Assembly: GCF_004799345.1 (NCBI RefSeq)
Contig: NZ_SSMC01000001.1
Span: 930,001 to 994,000 of the forward strand
DNA length: 64,000 bases
Direction of reading: 5' to 3'
DNA from: Robertkochia marina
GTDB taxonomy: Bacteria; Bacteroidota; Bacteroidia; Flavobacteriales; Flavobacteriaceae
Positions 25,887 through 35,275 of this stretch are shown in pieces; the stretch's first letter is position 1, and the number at the start of each line of letters is the position of its first letter. The translations under genes and the position numbers were made by a program. The notes beneath the pieces were generated by a model. It searched no databases. It was not told where the DNA came from and worked only from the letters and a program-made list of their open reading frames with translations.

Positions 25887-28800
25887 ATGTTTAAGACCTT
25901 TATTGAGCGACCTGTTCTATCCACCGTAATATCGATCATCATCGTTATCCTCGGGGTTTTGGGCTTATTGACTTTGCCGGTGGAGCAATATCCTGATATT
26001 GCACCGCCAACGGTGAGGATCGTGACTACCTTTCCCGGAGCTAGTGCCGAGACGGTTATTGAAAGTGTGGTTATACCCATTGAAGAACAGGTAAATGGGG
26101 TTGAAGGAATGACCTATATCACTTCAAGGGCTACCAATAGCGGGGGATGTACCATCACCGTATATTTCGAGCAAGGGGTTGATCCGGATATAGCGGCGGT
26201 AAATGTTCAGAATAAGGTAGCCCAGGCTACTCCTTTTCTTCCTCCGGAGGTGGTGAAAATGGGGGTGATGGTGCGAAAGCAGCAAACCAGTGCCTTGATG
26301 TTCATGTCGGTATATTCTACTTCCGATACATATGATGAGACCTTTATCACCAATTATCTTAACATTAACGTGGTACCGGCCTTTAAGCGAATTAGCGGAG
26401 TGGGTGACGTCAGGGTGTTCTCTGCCCGTAACTATTCTATGAGAATTTGGCTCAAGCCGGAAAAGCTTGCCTCCTATAACCTGCAGCCGTCGGATGTGGC
26501 CGCGGCCTTGAATGAACAATCCCTAGAGGCTGCCCCAGGATACCTGGGGGAGGGCAGCGGAGAGACCTTTACCTATAAGATCAGGTATAGCGGAAGGTTT
26601 AGAACGCAGGAACAATACGAGAATATTGTGATCAAAGCACTGGATAACGGACAGTTCCTGAGGCTTAAAAATATTGCAGACGTAAAATTTGAATCCTACT
26701 CGTATTCTTATACCTCCTACACTAATGGCCTGCCAAGCATCGTTATGGCTGTCTACCAGGTTAAAGGCTCCAATGCACAGGCCCTTATCGAAGAGCTAAA
26801 GCAGGAGCTTGCAGTCATGGAAGAAGATTTTCCGGAAGGGTTGGAGGTTGATATTGCCTATGATACCAATCAATTCCTGGAAGCTTCCATTGAAAAGGTA
26901 ACCCATACCCTCTTTGAGGCGTTTGCCCTGGTGTTCCTGGTCGTCTTTATATTCCTTCAGAATTTCAGGGCAACTTTGGTTCCGGCAATCGCCGTTCCGG
27001 TATCGATAATAGGTGCCTTCTTTTTTCTTAAGATGTTCGGGTATTCAGTGAACCTTTTAACCTTATTTGCATTGATCCTTGCCATTGGGGTGGTTGTTGA
27101 TGATGCCATCGTTGTGGTGGAGGCTGTAGAGTCAAAGCTTGAGGAGGGAGCTAAAAATGCACTCGATGCAACCCTGGAAGCTATGGATGAGATCACTCCG
27201 GCTATTATATCCATGACCCTGGTAATGGGGGCTGTTTTTGTGCCTGTAACCTTTCTATCGGGTCCGACAGGAGTGTTCTATAAACAGTTCGGGGTAACCC
27301 TGGTCATGGCCATTTTTGTTTCGGCTATTAACGCCTTAACCCTGAGCCCGGCTCTGAGTGCTATCTTGCTTAAACCCCACCATCATAAGGAGGGGGCAAA
27401 GCGCAATATCCTGCAAAAGTTCTTTGATTGGTTCAATCGCAGGTTTGAAGCATTCAAGCGGATGGTTGGGAATTCGCTGGCCTTCCTGGTGAGTCATAAA
27501 TGGGTGGTGGTAAGCATTCTTGTGTTGGCGGTGGCAGGAATTATTTGGGCCTCCAAAACAACGAAATCAGGGTTTGTTCCTAATGAAGACCGTGGGATGG
27601 TCTTTGTAGACATTCAGTTGCCCCCCGGGTCTTCTCTTGATCGCACTGATGAGATCATGAAGGAACTGAACGTAAAGGTGAGAGACATATACGGGGTAAC
27701 GGGAACGACCCTCGTAGGAGGATTTAGCGTATTAAGCGGGTCGGGGAGTAATTTTGCCCTGGGGATGATTAAATTTCTCCCATGGGAAGAACGCGAGGCC
27801 GACTCTTTATCTGTTCAAAGTTTATTGCAAAAGCTTTTTGCTGTCGGGGCCACCATTCCCGAGGCGAATATTATTTTCTTCTCCCCTCCCAGTGTGCCGG
27901 GCTTCGGTGCTGCATCAGGATTTGAGGTGAATCTCCTCGATCGTTCCGGAGGGTCTGCCGAAAGTCTCAGTCAGGCCAATAATGAGTTTTTACAGGCCCT
28001 GAATACCGATCCGGTCATTAAATATGCCAGATCTTCTTTTGATGTACGCTATCCTCAGTATGAATTGATCATGAACGTAGCGGCGGCAAAGCAAAGAGGG
28101 GTTTCTGTGCGTAATATTCTCAGTACCATACAGGGATACATAGGAGGGATCTATGCGGCCGACTTTGCCCGTTTCGGCCGACAGTTTCGCGTTAAGATAC
28201 AAGCCTATCCTAACGACAGAAACAACCTAAATGACTTCAATCAGTTATATGTTCGGAATAATGAAGGAACAATGGCACCCGTTTCAGAGTTCGTTACCAT
28301 GAAAAGGGTATATGGCCCCCAGTCGGTTACCAGGTTCAATTTGTTTAATTCTACCAAGATCACAGGAGAATCAAATCCGGGCTACAGTACCGGAGATGCT
28401 ATAAGGGTGATTGAAGAAAAGGCTTCAGAACTGGGAGCAAATTATTTTGTGGATTATTCGGGCCTTACCAGAGAAGAGGTCAGCGCCGGGAACCAAGCCA
28501 TAATGGTTTTCCTGCTTTGCATCATCTTTACCTACCTCTTCTTATCGGCCCAATACGAAAGTTATTTTTTACCATTCGCCATTTTATTGTCCCTGCCTAT
28601 CGGGATACTTGGGGCATTTCTGTTTACCAAATTCCTGGGTTATGAGAACAATGTGTTCTTCCAGATCGCCTTGATCCTTTTGGTCGGTCTTCTTGCTAAG
28701 AACGCCATTCTGATCGTGGAGTTCGCCTTATTGGCTCGTAAACAAGGAAAGAGCTTGAAAGATGCTGCCATACAGGGAGCTGTGCAGAGGGTCAGGCCTA

Positions 28801-29051
28801 TTTTTATGACCTCTTTTGCCTTTGTGCTTGGGCTTCTTCCTCTGGCCATCGCTACGGGTGCAGGAGCCGCAGGTAACCGGTCAATAGGTACAGGGGCCGC
28901 AGGTGGAATGCTTGTGGGTACCGTATGTGGAGTGTTTGTAGTGTCTGTACTATTTGTGATCTTCCAATGGCTGCAGGAAAAGATTGTTGGCCTACCTAAA
29001 GAACTTAGAAAACGTGAGGCTGTGGATAACGCTAAACAAAAAAATACATGA
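25887..29051 (+). CDS. RND multidrug efflux pump, HAE1 (AcrB/MexB) type
   Basis: This is a full-length inner-membrane pump of 1,054 residues starting MFKTFIERPVLSTVISIIIVILG, with twelve helices and two large periplasmic loops. The proton-relay residues are present: the adjacent Asp pair in AIGVVVDDAIVVVEAVE (helix 4) and the Lys in LLVGLLAKNAILIVEFA (helix 10). These place it with proton-driven hydrophobic/amphiphilic drug exporters rather than the heavy-metal group. It starts 9 bp after the adaptor and overlaps the outer-membrane factor by 4 bp. Confidence 0.96.
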   Translation: MFKTFIERPVLSTVISIIIVILGVLGLLTLPVEQYPDIAPPTVRIVTTFPGASAETVIESVVIPIEEQVNGVEGMTYITSRATNSGGCTITVYFEQGVDPDIAAVNVQNKVAQATPFLPPEVVKMGVMVRKQQTSALMFMSVYSTSDTYDETFITNYLNINVVPAFKRISGVGDVRVFSARNYSMRIWLKPEKLASYNLQPSDVAAALNEQSLEAAPGYLGEGSGETFTYKIRYSGRFRTQEQYENIVIKALDNGQFLRLKNIADVKFESYSYSYTSYTNGLPSIVMAVYQVKGSNAQALIEELKQELAVMEEDFPEGLEVDIAYDTNQFLEASIEKVTHTLFEAFALVFLVVFIFLQNFRATLVPAIAVPVSIIGAFFFLKMFGYSVNLLTLFALILAIGVVVDDAIVVVEAVESKLEEGAKNALDATLEAMDEITPAIISMTLVMGAVFVPVTFLSGPTGVFYKQFGVTLVMAIFVSAINALTLSPALSAILLKPHHHKEGAKRNILQKFFDWFNRRFEAFKRMVGNSLAFLVSHKWVVVSILVLAVAGIIWASKTTKSGFVPNEDRGMVFVDIQLPPGSSLDRTDEIMKELNVKVRDIYGVTGTTLVGGFSVLSGSGSNFALGMIKFLPWEEREADSLSVQSLLQKLFAVGATIPEANIIFFSPPSVPGFGAASGFEVNLLDRSGGSAESLSQANNEFLQALNTDPVIKYARSSFDVRYPQYELIMNVAAAKQRGVSVRNILSTIQGYIGGIYAADFARFGRQFRVKIQAYPNDRNNLNDFNQLYVRNNEGTMAPVSEFVTMKRVYGPQSVTRFNLFNSTKITGESNPGYSTGDAIRVIEEKASELGANYFVDYSGLTREEVSAGNQAIMVFLLCIIFTYLFLSAQYESYFLPFAILLSLPIGILGAFLFTKFLGYENNVFFQIALILLVGLLAKNAILIVEFALLARKQGKSLKDAAIQGAVQRVRPIFMTSFAFVLGLLPLAIATGAGAAGNRSIGTGAAGGMLVGTVCGVFVVSVLFVIFQWLQEKIVGLPKELRKREAVDNAKQKNT

Positions 29052-30457
29052 GGAAGGCAGGGGCATTAAAAGTCATTTTTATCCTGTTGGCAGCAGGTTC
29101 GTTATTTCAATCCTGTTTCGTGGCCAAAAATTATGAACGTCCGGAGGTGCAGGAAATAGAAAGCCAGGACCTTTACCGTATCTCAGAGGAGGTAGTAGAC
29201 AGTCAGTCACTGGGCATGGTCTCCTGGAGAAACTTTTTTAAAGACAGTTTGCTGAATGACTATATCAGTGAAGCCATTGAGAACAATCTGGATCTTCAGA
29301 TCGCAGCACAACAGGTGCTTATAGCTGAGTCTTTGCTTAAACAGGGGGAAGCACGATTCTTACCCAGATTGGATGCCCGTGCGAGTTTTGGGAGTTACTC
29401 ATTCTCCGAAAACGTCACCAATCCACCCCCAAACCTTGATTCCAGAGAATTTTCTCTGAGTGGTAATCTGAGCTGGGAAGCTGATATCTGGGGTAAGATC
29501 AGAAGTAATAAAAGGGCTCTTGAAGCCTCCTTCTACAGGACCGAAGCGGTAAAGAATGCGGTAACCTCTTCTCTGGTGGCCGGTATTGCCTCTTTATATT
29601 ATGAATTGTTGTCACTGGATGCCAAACTGGCCTTGGTGAACAGGGCTATTGAGATACGGGGTAAGGCTGTTAATGCTATGAAAGGGCTTAAAGAGGCAGG
29701 GATGACCAACGAGGTAGGGGTGCAGCAAACCCTGGCGCTCCAATACAACTCAGAGGCAGTGCAGGTTCAGGTGGAGAACCAGATCAGGGTGCTTGAAAAT
29801 GCATTTTCGGTATTGCTTGGGCGCGTACCCGGACCTATTGAAAGGGGCAATTTCAGAAATGTACAGCTCGACGTGGAGTTGAAGACCGGAGTACCCTATC
29901 AACTTCTTCAGAATCGACCTGATATCATAGCGTCCGAATTTGCCTTCCGTCAGGCTTTTGAGTTCACGAACCTGGCCAGGAGCAATTTCTATCCTGCCTT
30001 AACCCTGAATGCATCGGGAGGGGCGTTGAGCCAGGATATTGATAACTGGTTAAGTGCAAGTTCAATATTTTCTTCCATCATAGCCGGTTTAACACAGCCC
30101 TTATTCAGACAACGGGAAATACGTATCCAATATGAGAATGCCCAAAGCCGCCAGGAGCAGGCCTTTTATAATTTCAGACTTTCATTGCTGACGGCTGGTA
30201 GAGAGGTTTCTGATGCCCTCTACAATATTGATGCAGCCGACCGACTCTCAACTATAAAATTAAAGGAGTTGGAAGCCAATACCATGGCGACCCGGTATTC
30301 GGGTATTTTATTAACACAGGGATATGCAGATTACCTGGAAGTGCTAAACGCAAATACCAATCAGTTGATCAGTGAATTCGACTATGTAAATGCCAGGTTA
30401 CTGGTATTGCAATCTAAAATTGAGCTGTACCGCGCCCTGGGTGGTGGCTGGAGATAG
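29048..30457 (+). CDS. Outer-membrane efflux factor, NodT/OprM-type lipoprotein
   Basis: The protein has 469 residues with a lipoprotein signal (FQSCFVAKNYERPEV; the C-x-x-x-NYxRP pattern is typical of NodT/OprM). Two TolC-like OEP repeats of long coiled helices follow (ISEAIENNLDLQIAAQQVLIAES and LLQNRPDIIASEFAFRQAFE). It forms the trimeric outer-membrane channel for the pump encoded just upstream. The ATG lies within the pump's stop codon, a coupled start. It ends one base before the convergent DUF1080 gene with no terminator between. Confidence 0.95.
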   Translation: MRKAGALKVIFILLAAGSLFQSCFVAKNYERPEVQEIESQDLYRISEEVVDSQSLGMVSWRNFFKDSLLNDYISEAIENNLDLQIAAQQVLIAESLLKQGEARFLPRLDARASFGSYSFSENVTNPPPNLDSREFSLSGNLSWEADIWGKIRSNKRALEASFYRTEAVKNAVTSSLVAGIASLYYELLSLDAKLALVNRAIEIRGKAVNAMKGLKEAGMTNEVGVQQTLALQYNSEAVQVQVENQIRVLENAFSVLLGRVPGPIERGNFRNVQLDVELKTGVPYQLLQNRPDIIASEFAFRQAFEFTNLARSNFYPALTLNASGGALSQDIDNWLSASSIFSSIIAGLTQPLFRQREIRIQYENAQSRQEQAFYNFRLSLLTAGREVSDALYNIDAADRLSTIKLKELEANTMATRYSGILLTQGYADYLEVLNANTNQLISEFDYVNARLLVLQSKIELYRALGGGWR

Positions 30458-30458
30458 G

Positions 30459-31328
30459 TTATTCAGAAGATGGCCCTTGCGGTAGTTCCTGTATTATTTT
30501 CGCCAGTACCTCCTTATCACTGACTAAATTTTCAAGATTCACCAAAGCAATATTCCGAAAGTCGATAGGGTGGCTTTCACTTTGCAATGCGATATAGCCT
30601 TCTTTCAGGGGAGTGCCTGCCTGTCTGAACTTTTCATCAGCATCTTCAGCCATGTCCCCACCCAATTGAGGGTGTGTATATCGAAGCACTTCCTTTCCAT
30701 TTACATAATGCACCACCAGGGAATCACCGAGTACGAGAAACCCCGCTCTTATCCATTCATTGCCATGAAATGTTGGGGCATCTGCTGTAATGCAATGTGG
30801 TGTTACCAGGGTGTCGGCCATTTTAACATGGGTGCCGGGAGTGCAAAGATTCATGGTGGGTCGTTCATCCTGGCCATTCCCTCCCAGGAACTGGCCTTCC
30901 AGACTTACCGGGAAGTTCTGATCTTTTTTCATAGAAGCAGCAGACTGAGAATGAAACATAACGCCGCTGTTTTTAAAGGCCCAGCCTTCACCTCCGCGGG
31001 ATTGAACCCCGTCAAAACGGTATTCCAATGAAAGGAAATAAGAGGAAAAAGGTTTCTTGTAAAAAAGGTGCCCAAAGCGGTTTTCAAAATTCTCATAATT
31101 GCGGTAAGAAACTGAAATAGCACCGTCTTTCACAATGAAGGTCCCAAGGGAATCCATTCCGGGTTCCTCACCTTTTATTTTTGGGGTCCATCCTTCCAGG
31201 TCCTGACCATTAAATAAAGAAACCCACTCAGGAGCAACGGCTTCCTGAGGGGCTTCTGTATTTGAATTAGTATTTCTTTTGCATCCCGCAACAAGAAGCA
31301 ATAGAAATACGTAGGTAGTAAATTTCAT
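30459..31328 (-). CDS. DUF1080 (3-keto-disaccharide hydrolase-like) lipoprotein
   Basis: This 289-residue lipoprotein (LLLLVAGC) is followed by a single jelly-roll DUF1080 domain with the characteristic LFNGQDLEGWTPK opening. The family is LamG/concanavalin-like; some members hydrolyse 3-keto-glycosides. It is the second gene after an azurin gene (18 bp gap) on the minus strand. The combination of DUF1080 with a copper protein suggests an extracytoplasmic oxidative sugar pathway, but no oxidoreductase of that kind is near. The substrate is unknown. Confidence 0.88.
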   Translation of the reverse strand: MKFTTYVFLLLLVAGCKRNTNSNTEAPQEAVAPEWVSLFNGQDLEGWTPKIKGEEPGMDSLGTFIVKDGAISVSYRNYENFENRFGHLFYKKPFSSYFLSLEYRFDGVQSRGGEGWAFKNSGVMFHSQSAASMKKDQNFPVSLEGQFLGGNGQDERPTMNLCTPGTHVKMADTLVTPHCITADAPTFHGNEWIRAGFLVLGDSLVVHYVNGKEVLRYTHPQLGGDMAEDADEKFRQAGTPLKEGYIALQSESHPIDFRNIALVNLENLVSDKEVLAKIIQELPQGPSSE

Positions 31329-31346
31329 AATGAAATGCCTTCCGGG

Positions 31347-31859
31347 TTATTCAACGATAAAGGTCCCCTGCATTTGAGCAAAGTGTCCGGGGAAGGTGCA
31401 CAAAAATTGATAAGTTCCCGGAGCAGGAGGGTCAAAAGTAACGGTGTCAGATTCTCCTCCGCCTAGCATTTTGGTGTGAACGATCACATCTTCAGTTCCT
31501 TCAGGAATGTAGTCATTGTCCATGGCAGCCGAAGCTTTAGAGGCAAATCCAACCAGGTCTGTCCCTTCTTTAAGCAACACCCAGTTATGTCCCATCACCT
31601 TGATGTCTAGTTTTCCTATGTGCTTCAACGTAAGGGTTACTGGCTCACCTGCTTTAACTCGGATTTCCTTGGTGCTGTATTTCATGAGGTCGTCGCCCGT
31701 AATAAGCACTTCGTTCTGAGATTTTTCTTCAGAAGTGTCTTTATTTTCCTGGGCTTGCTCGTATTGAAAACCTTCTTTTTTTTCTTCTTTTTTGGTCTCT
31801 CCACAGCCAATAGAAAATACAAGGCTGAGGCAGGTTACTAATCTGATAATAGTGTTCAT
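31347..31859 (-). CDS. Azurin-like blue copper lipoprotein
   Basis: This 170-residue lipoprotein (SLVFSIGC, Cys 19) has a charged Lys/Glu/Gln-rich linker (about 20-50) and then an azurin domain. All type-1 copper ligands are present: H91 in MGHNWVL, C154, H159 and M163 in FLCTFPGHFAQM. The MLGGGESDTVTF segment is a further azurin hallmark. It should carry single electrons in the periplasm or on the outer membrane. Partner candidates (cytochromes, nitrite reductase) are not in this window. It is transcribed ahead of the DUF1080 gene. Confidence 0.94.
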   Translation of the reverse strand: MNTIIRLVTCLSLVFSIGCGETKKEEKKEGFQYEQAQENKDTSEEKSQNEVLITGDDLMKYSTKEIRVKAGEPVTLTLKHIGKLDIKVMGHNWVLLKEGTDLVGFASKASAAMDNDYIPEGTEDVIVHTKMLGGGESDTVTFDPPAPGTYQFLCTFPGHFAQMQGTFIVE

Positions 31860-31895
31860 AATTGATCTTTATTTTAAAGCTAATATAAGGATTTC

Positions 31896-32441
31896 TCAGG
31901 GTTGGCTAAACGGAAAATCCCGGTAAACTTCCCAGTGATCTCCTCTGTGTTTTAGTATGGAAAAAGACTTGACCTCAAAAGAGCGTCGGTATTTCCGGTC
32001 TTTGAAAGCTTCCCAGCAGTCAGGAAAACGATCTGCAGACAGATCGCGATTTGCTATGGTAATATGTGGATGAAACCTTTCGGGGAGCTTCTTGTCTGAA
32101 AAACTATGAACTTCTCTTAAATGATCCTGTAGGGAAGTACGTAAAGATCGTAATTCCTTGTCGGGTAAAACGTCCACAAAGACCACTCTGTGATCAAAGT
32201 GATCAAAATCTTTTACCGAACAGTTAAAAGAGGTCTGCTCCCCAGCAAGCAGAGTTAAAGAATTCAGTAGCAATGCCTCCTGTTCTTCTTCGAAATGAAA
32301 CGGCATCTGAAGGGTAATATGAGCAGGCGACCTTAAGGCATGACTGGATTTAAATTCCTTGCTGATCTCGAGTTTAAATGCTTTGATCTCTTCCCTGATC
32401 TCATTGGGGGGTAATACCGCTATATAATACATGGTTTTCAT
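31896..32441 (-). CDS. 2H phosphoesterase (2'-5' RNA ligase/ThpR family)
   Basis: This 181-residue protein has both HxT motifs of the 2H superfamily, H41-I-T43 and H126-I-T128, at standard spacing. Members act as cyclic phosphodiesterases (RNA 2',3'-cyclic phosphate, NAD-derived ADP-ribose cyclic phosphate) or 2'-5' ligases. The in vivo substrate cannot be told from sequence. It begins 5 bp after the YheT-like hydrolase stop and is therefore probably in the same transcript. Confidence 0.88.
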   Translation of the reverse strand: MKTMYYIAVLPPNEIREEIKAFKLEISKEFKSSHALRSPAHITLQMPFHFEEEQEALLLNSLTLLAGEQTSFNCSVKDFDHFDHRVVFVDVLPDKELRSLRTSLQDHLREVHSFSDKKLPERFHPHITIANRDLSADRFPDCWEAFKDRKYRRSFEVKSFSILKHRGDHWEVYRDFPFSQP

Positions 32442-32446
32442 GACTG

Positions 32447-33427
32447 TCAGATCGATCCGGCATTTTTGACTTTTTCTTTCAGAAACTTCAGGGCTCTATG
32501 TTCATTGTAGTACAGATTATTGGTGTCGTAAAACCCGACGTGGCCACCATATTTCGGTATTTCAAGATAGACCTCCGAATGGTTCTCTGCTATAGGAACC
32601 GGGTAGCATTCTTCGCAAAGAAAGCTGTCATTCTGAGCATTTAGTATGTAAGTTGGAACGTTTATATTTTCTAGGTGAGGCAAGCTGCTTGCACGTTCAT
32701 AGTAATCCAGTCCATCCAGAAAACCGTGTGCTTTGGCCGTGTAAATGTCATCAAAATCTCTTAAAAGTCGAACCTTGTTGAAATCTTCGTTCCTGATCTT
32801 TTCAGGATAGAAGTGTTGCTTTTCACGTAATTTTCCAAGGAGATGTTTTTTGAACCTGCGGGCGTATAAATAATTCTCTGTTTCATGCAGTGCCAGCATG
32901 GAATGAAACAGTGAACAGGGCACAGAAACGGCAATTCCGGCCTTAACCTCTTTTGGGATGTCGTCGTAGCTGCCTAGATATTTCAGGGTAACATTGCCTC
33001 CCAGGCTGAAACCTTTTATAATAATATTCTCGTATTTATCGGTTTGCAGTATATGGCGGATAATCCTATCCAGATCATCGGTGACGCCTGAATGATAGGA
33101 GCGGTACAGCCGGTTGGGTTCTCCGCTGCATCCCCTGAAGTTAACCGCACAGATGTCTATGCCAGCATTTAGAAAAGCTTTTGCTGCTCCCAGTATATAG
33201 GGCCTTTGGGCATTGCCTTCCAGGCCGTGAAGCAGAATGGCTACAGTGTTGTTTTGCTGTTTTGCAAAACTCCAGTCTATATCTATAAAGTCACCGTCGT
33301 CAAGCTCCACCCGTTCTCTTTCCTGCCCGGGATTTTCAACCTCCCTGATCAGTCCTGAGTATATGGTGGCAAAATGCCCGTTTTTGAACAGCAAAGGCGG
33401 ATTATAGTTGGAGGATGCTATTGGCAT
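32447..33427 (-). CDS. Alpha/beta hydrolase, YheT family
   Basis: This 326-residue cytosolic hydrolase has the YheT signature: oxyanion-hole strand ILLHGLEGNAQRPYI, the NFRGCSGEPNRLYRSYHSG segment and nucleophile elbow GFSLGGN (S141). The later Asp (DSF region) and His (GGHVGF) complete the triad. Family members are carboxylesterases of uncertain substrate; some act on short esters or monoacylglycerols. It is the first gene of a two-gene minus-strand unit with the 2H phosphoesterase and is divergent from the thioesterase gene. Confidence 0.92.
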   Translation of the reverse strand: MPIASSNYNPPLLFKNGHFATIYSGLIREVENPGQERERVELDDGDFIDIDWSFAKQQNNTVAILLHGLEGNAQRPYILGAAKAFLNAGIDICAVNFRGCSGEPNRLYRSYHSGVTDDLDRIIRHILQTDKYENIIIKGFSLGGNVTLKYLGSYDDIPKEVKAGIAVSVPCSLFHSMLALHETENYLYARRFKKHLLGKLREKQHFYPEKIRNEDFNKVRLLRDFDDIYTAKAHGFLDGLDYYERASSLPHLENINVPTYILNAQNDSFLCEECYPVPIAENHSEVYLEIPKYGGHVGFYDTNNLYYNEHRALKFLKEKVKNAGSI

Positions 33428-33474
33428 GATCGAACTTTTAAAATAAAGATAACAAGGTTTTACTAAAAAGATTC

Positions 33475-33482
33475 TACTTTTG
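33475..33482 (+). promoter_or_regulatory. TAnnTTTG -7 element before the thioesterase gene
   Basis: TACTTTTG lies 33 bp before the ATG at 33516. No upstream box at the right distance was seen. Confidence 0.35.
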
Positions 33483-33515
33483 GCATAGTATTATGCACGC
33501 ATAACATTTTGAACT

Positions 33516-33995
33516 ATGTATTTTAAGGAATTTGAGATCAGATGGAATGACCTGGATGCCAATCGTCATCTGGCAAACAAAGCTTATATAGAATTTGCTG
33601 CTCACACAAGAATGTCCTTTTTGCTGGAGCGGGGGTTTGATCATTCATTATTGGATAAGCTGAATATTGGTCCGGTTGTTTTTTTTGAACATATTTATTA
33701 TTTCAAGGAGGTTTTTGCGGGAAAACCGGTAAAGGTTTCTCTCGAACTCAGCGGATTGAGTGAAGACGGGATGTTTTTTGAATTCCGCCACAATTACTAC
33801 GACTACAAAGGCCGCAATGTAGCTCACTGCGAGATCATGGGAGCCTGGATCGACCTGGAAACAAGAAAACTTATTGGTCTGCCTGAGGAGGTTCGTGCCT
33901 TTTTAAAAGAGAGTGACCGGTCTGATGAATTCAGGGTACTGACTAAAGAGGATACCCGGAAACATCAAAAGCGCCCGGTCAATATTGAGCTTTAG
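33516..33995 (+). CDS. Acyl-CoA thioesterase, hotdog fold (4HBT/YbgC-like)
   Basis: This 159-residue single-hotdog protein begins with EIRWNDLDANRHLANKAYIEF, which matches the 4HBT active-site loop (D14, then His and Asn) and the start of the central helix. Such enzymes hydrolyse acyl- or hydroxybenzoyl-CoA thioesters in the cytosol. The acyl chain preference is not predictable here. It overlaps the convergent EamA transporter gene by 4 bp at its 3' end. Confidence 0.85.
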   Translation: MYFKEFEIRWNDLDANRHLANKAYIEFAAHTRMSFLLERGFDHSLLDKLNIGPVVFFEHIYYFKEVFAGKPVKVSLELSGLSEDGMFFEFRHNYYDYKGRNVAHCEIMGAWIDLETRKLIGLPEEVRAFLKESDRSDEFRVLTKEDTRKHQKRPVNIEL

Positions 33996-34879
33996 GCCTT
34001 GTTCTTTCGGGATACCAGGAATACCCCGTAAAATACCATGATGGAGGCAGCGGCCTTTACCAGGTTGAGTTCATCTGCTCCTGCCAGAAGTGCAAAGGCG
34101 ATGGCGATTATAGGTTGAAGGTAGATAAATGCCCCGATCGTTGAGGCTTTTAATTCTTTTAGGGCAAAGATATTTAAGAGGTAGGTGAGGAAGGTGGTGC
34201 CGATAACCACGAAAGCCATCTTCCATACCGCTTCAAAGGGGAGTTGTGTCCATTCAACCTCCATAAATTCTCCCAAAGTCACCGGAAGGTTAATAAAGAT
34301 GGCCGAAAGAAAGAGCCACTTCATAAGGGTAATGGCGTGATATTTAGCCGTAAGTGGTTTTACCAAAATAAGGTAAATAGCATAACTGGTGGCGTTGATA
34401 ATAAAAAGCGTATTGCCCAGAGGGATATTAGGGGCATCCTGGCGAACCTCCTGCCCGTAAAGTACAAGCATGAGCGCGCCGGCAAAGCCGATCAGTATCC
34501 CAATACTTCTCTTAAGAGTGATCTTTTCTCCGATCAATAAGGCCGACAGAATGAATACAATGATGGGCGAGATCGTAATGATCACGGAGCTGTTGATAGG
34601 GGTTGAAAGTGACAGCCCTTTGAAGAACATCAACATATTGATGACCATTCCAAATATGGCACACGCAAGAAGCCGTTTCCAGTCTCTGGGATCTATCTTT
34701 TCTTTCGGCCCCCAAAGGCTGATGATCCAGAACAATACGGAGGCCCCGATAACCCTGAGTAAGATTAGTCCGAAAGGCTTGATGTATACAGGCATGAGGC
34801 CTTTGGCAATCGTGTGATTCATGCCGTAGATCGCGCTGGCTCCAAAGGCCGCCAGTAAGGCCAGGGTACGATTATTCAT
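33992..34879 (-). CDS. EamA-family drug/metabolite transporter
   Basis: This 295-residue inner-membrane protein has ten helices in two EamA repeats (ALLAAFGASAIYGMNHTIAKG..., then ITLKRSIGILIGFAGALMLV and NTLFIINATSYAIYLILV...). Members export amino acids, nucleotides or other metabolites. The substrate is unknown. It starts 5 bp after the ArsC-like gene, so the two are probably co-transcribed. Confidence 0.9.
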   Translation of the reverse strand: MNNRTLALLAAFGASAIYGMNHTIAKGLMPVYIKPFGLILLRVIGASVLFWIISLWGPKEKIDPRDWKRLLACAIFGMVINMLMFFKGLSLSTPINSSVIITISPIIVFILSALLIGEKITLKRSIGILIGFAGALMLVLYGQEVRQDAPNIPLGNTLFIINATSYAIYLILVKPLTAKYHAITLMKWLFLSAIFINLPVTLGEFMEVEWTQLPFEAVWKMAFVVIGTTFLTYLLNIFALKELKASTIGAFIYLQPIIAIAFALLAGADELNLVKAAASIMVFYGVFLVSRKNKA

Positions 34880-34884
34880 CAGGA

Positions 34885-35238
34885 TTAGCTGCTCAGTGCA
34901 GATTTTGCTTCGGCAACTGTTTTTTTACTGTTACCTGCAAACACCTCCGTGCCGAGAACAAGAACCGGTCGTTTTAGAAAGGTGTATTGTTCAAGAATGA
35001 GGCTGCGAATATCATCTTCCGAAAGTGTTTCATCCTTGAGTCCTCTTTGCTTGTACAACTGACTTCTTTTGTTTAACAAAGACTCATAGCTCTTTGTCGA
35101 GGCATACAGATGATCGAGCTCTTCTGGTGTAATAGGTGTTTTCTTGATATCCTGAAGCTCAATGTCTACCGGGAGATCGAGTTCTTTCATGATTCTTTTA
35201 CAGGTGTCGCAGGTGCTGAGGTAATAGAATTTTTTCAT
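34885..35238 (-). CDS. ArsC/Spx-like thioredoxin-fold protein
   Basis: This 117-residue protein of the ArsC family has the N-terminal redox motif STCDTC (C9, C12) and the family's helical insert (ITPEELDHLYASTKSYESLLNKRS). A classical arsenate reductase has one active Cys and an RxR pattern later; here a CxxC pair is present, and FLKRPVLV retains the conserved Arg-Pro. Arsenate reduction, an Spx-like redox role or a YffB-like role are all possible. No ars genes are nearby, which argues against an arsenic function. Confidence 0.82.
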   Translation of the reverse strand: MKKFYYLSTCDTCKRIMKELDLPVDIELQDIKKTPITPEELDHLYASTKSYESLLNKRSQLYKQRGLKDETLSEDDIRSLILEQYTFLKRPVLVLGTEVFAGNSKKTVAEAKSALSS

Positions 35239-35275
35239 ACTTAAAGTTAAGACTTCACTTTTGAATAGTAACCGG

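Noticed and set aside
30570-31031. Plus-strand frame of 153 codons opposite the DUF1080 gene
   Set aside because: It lies wholly within the DUF1080 gene on the other strand, which has a lipobox and the domain signature.
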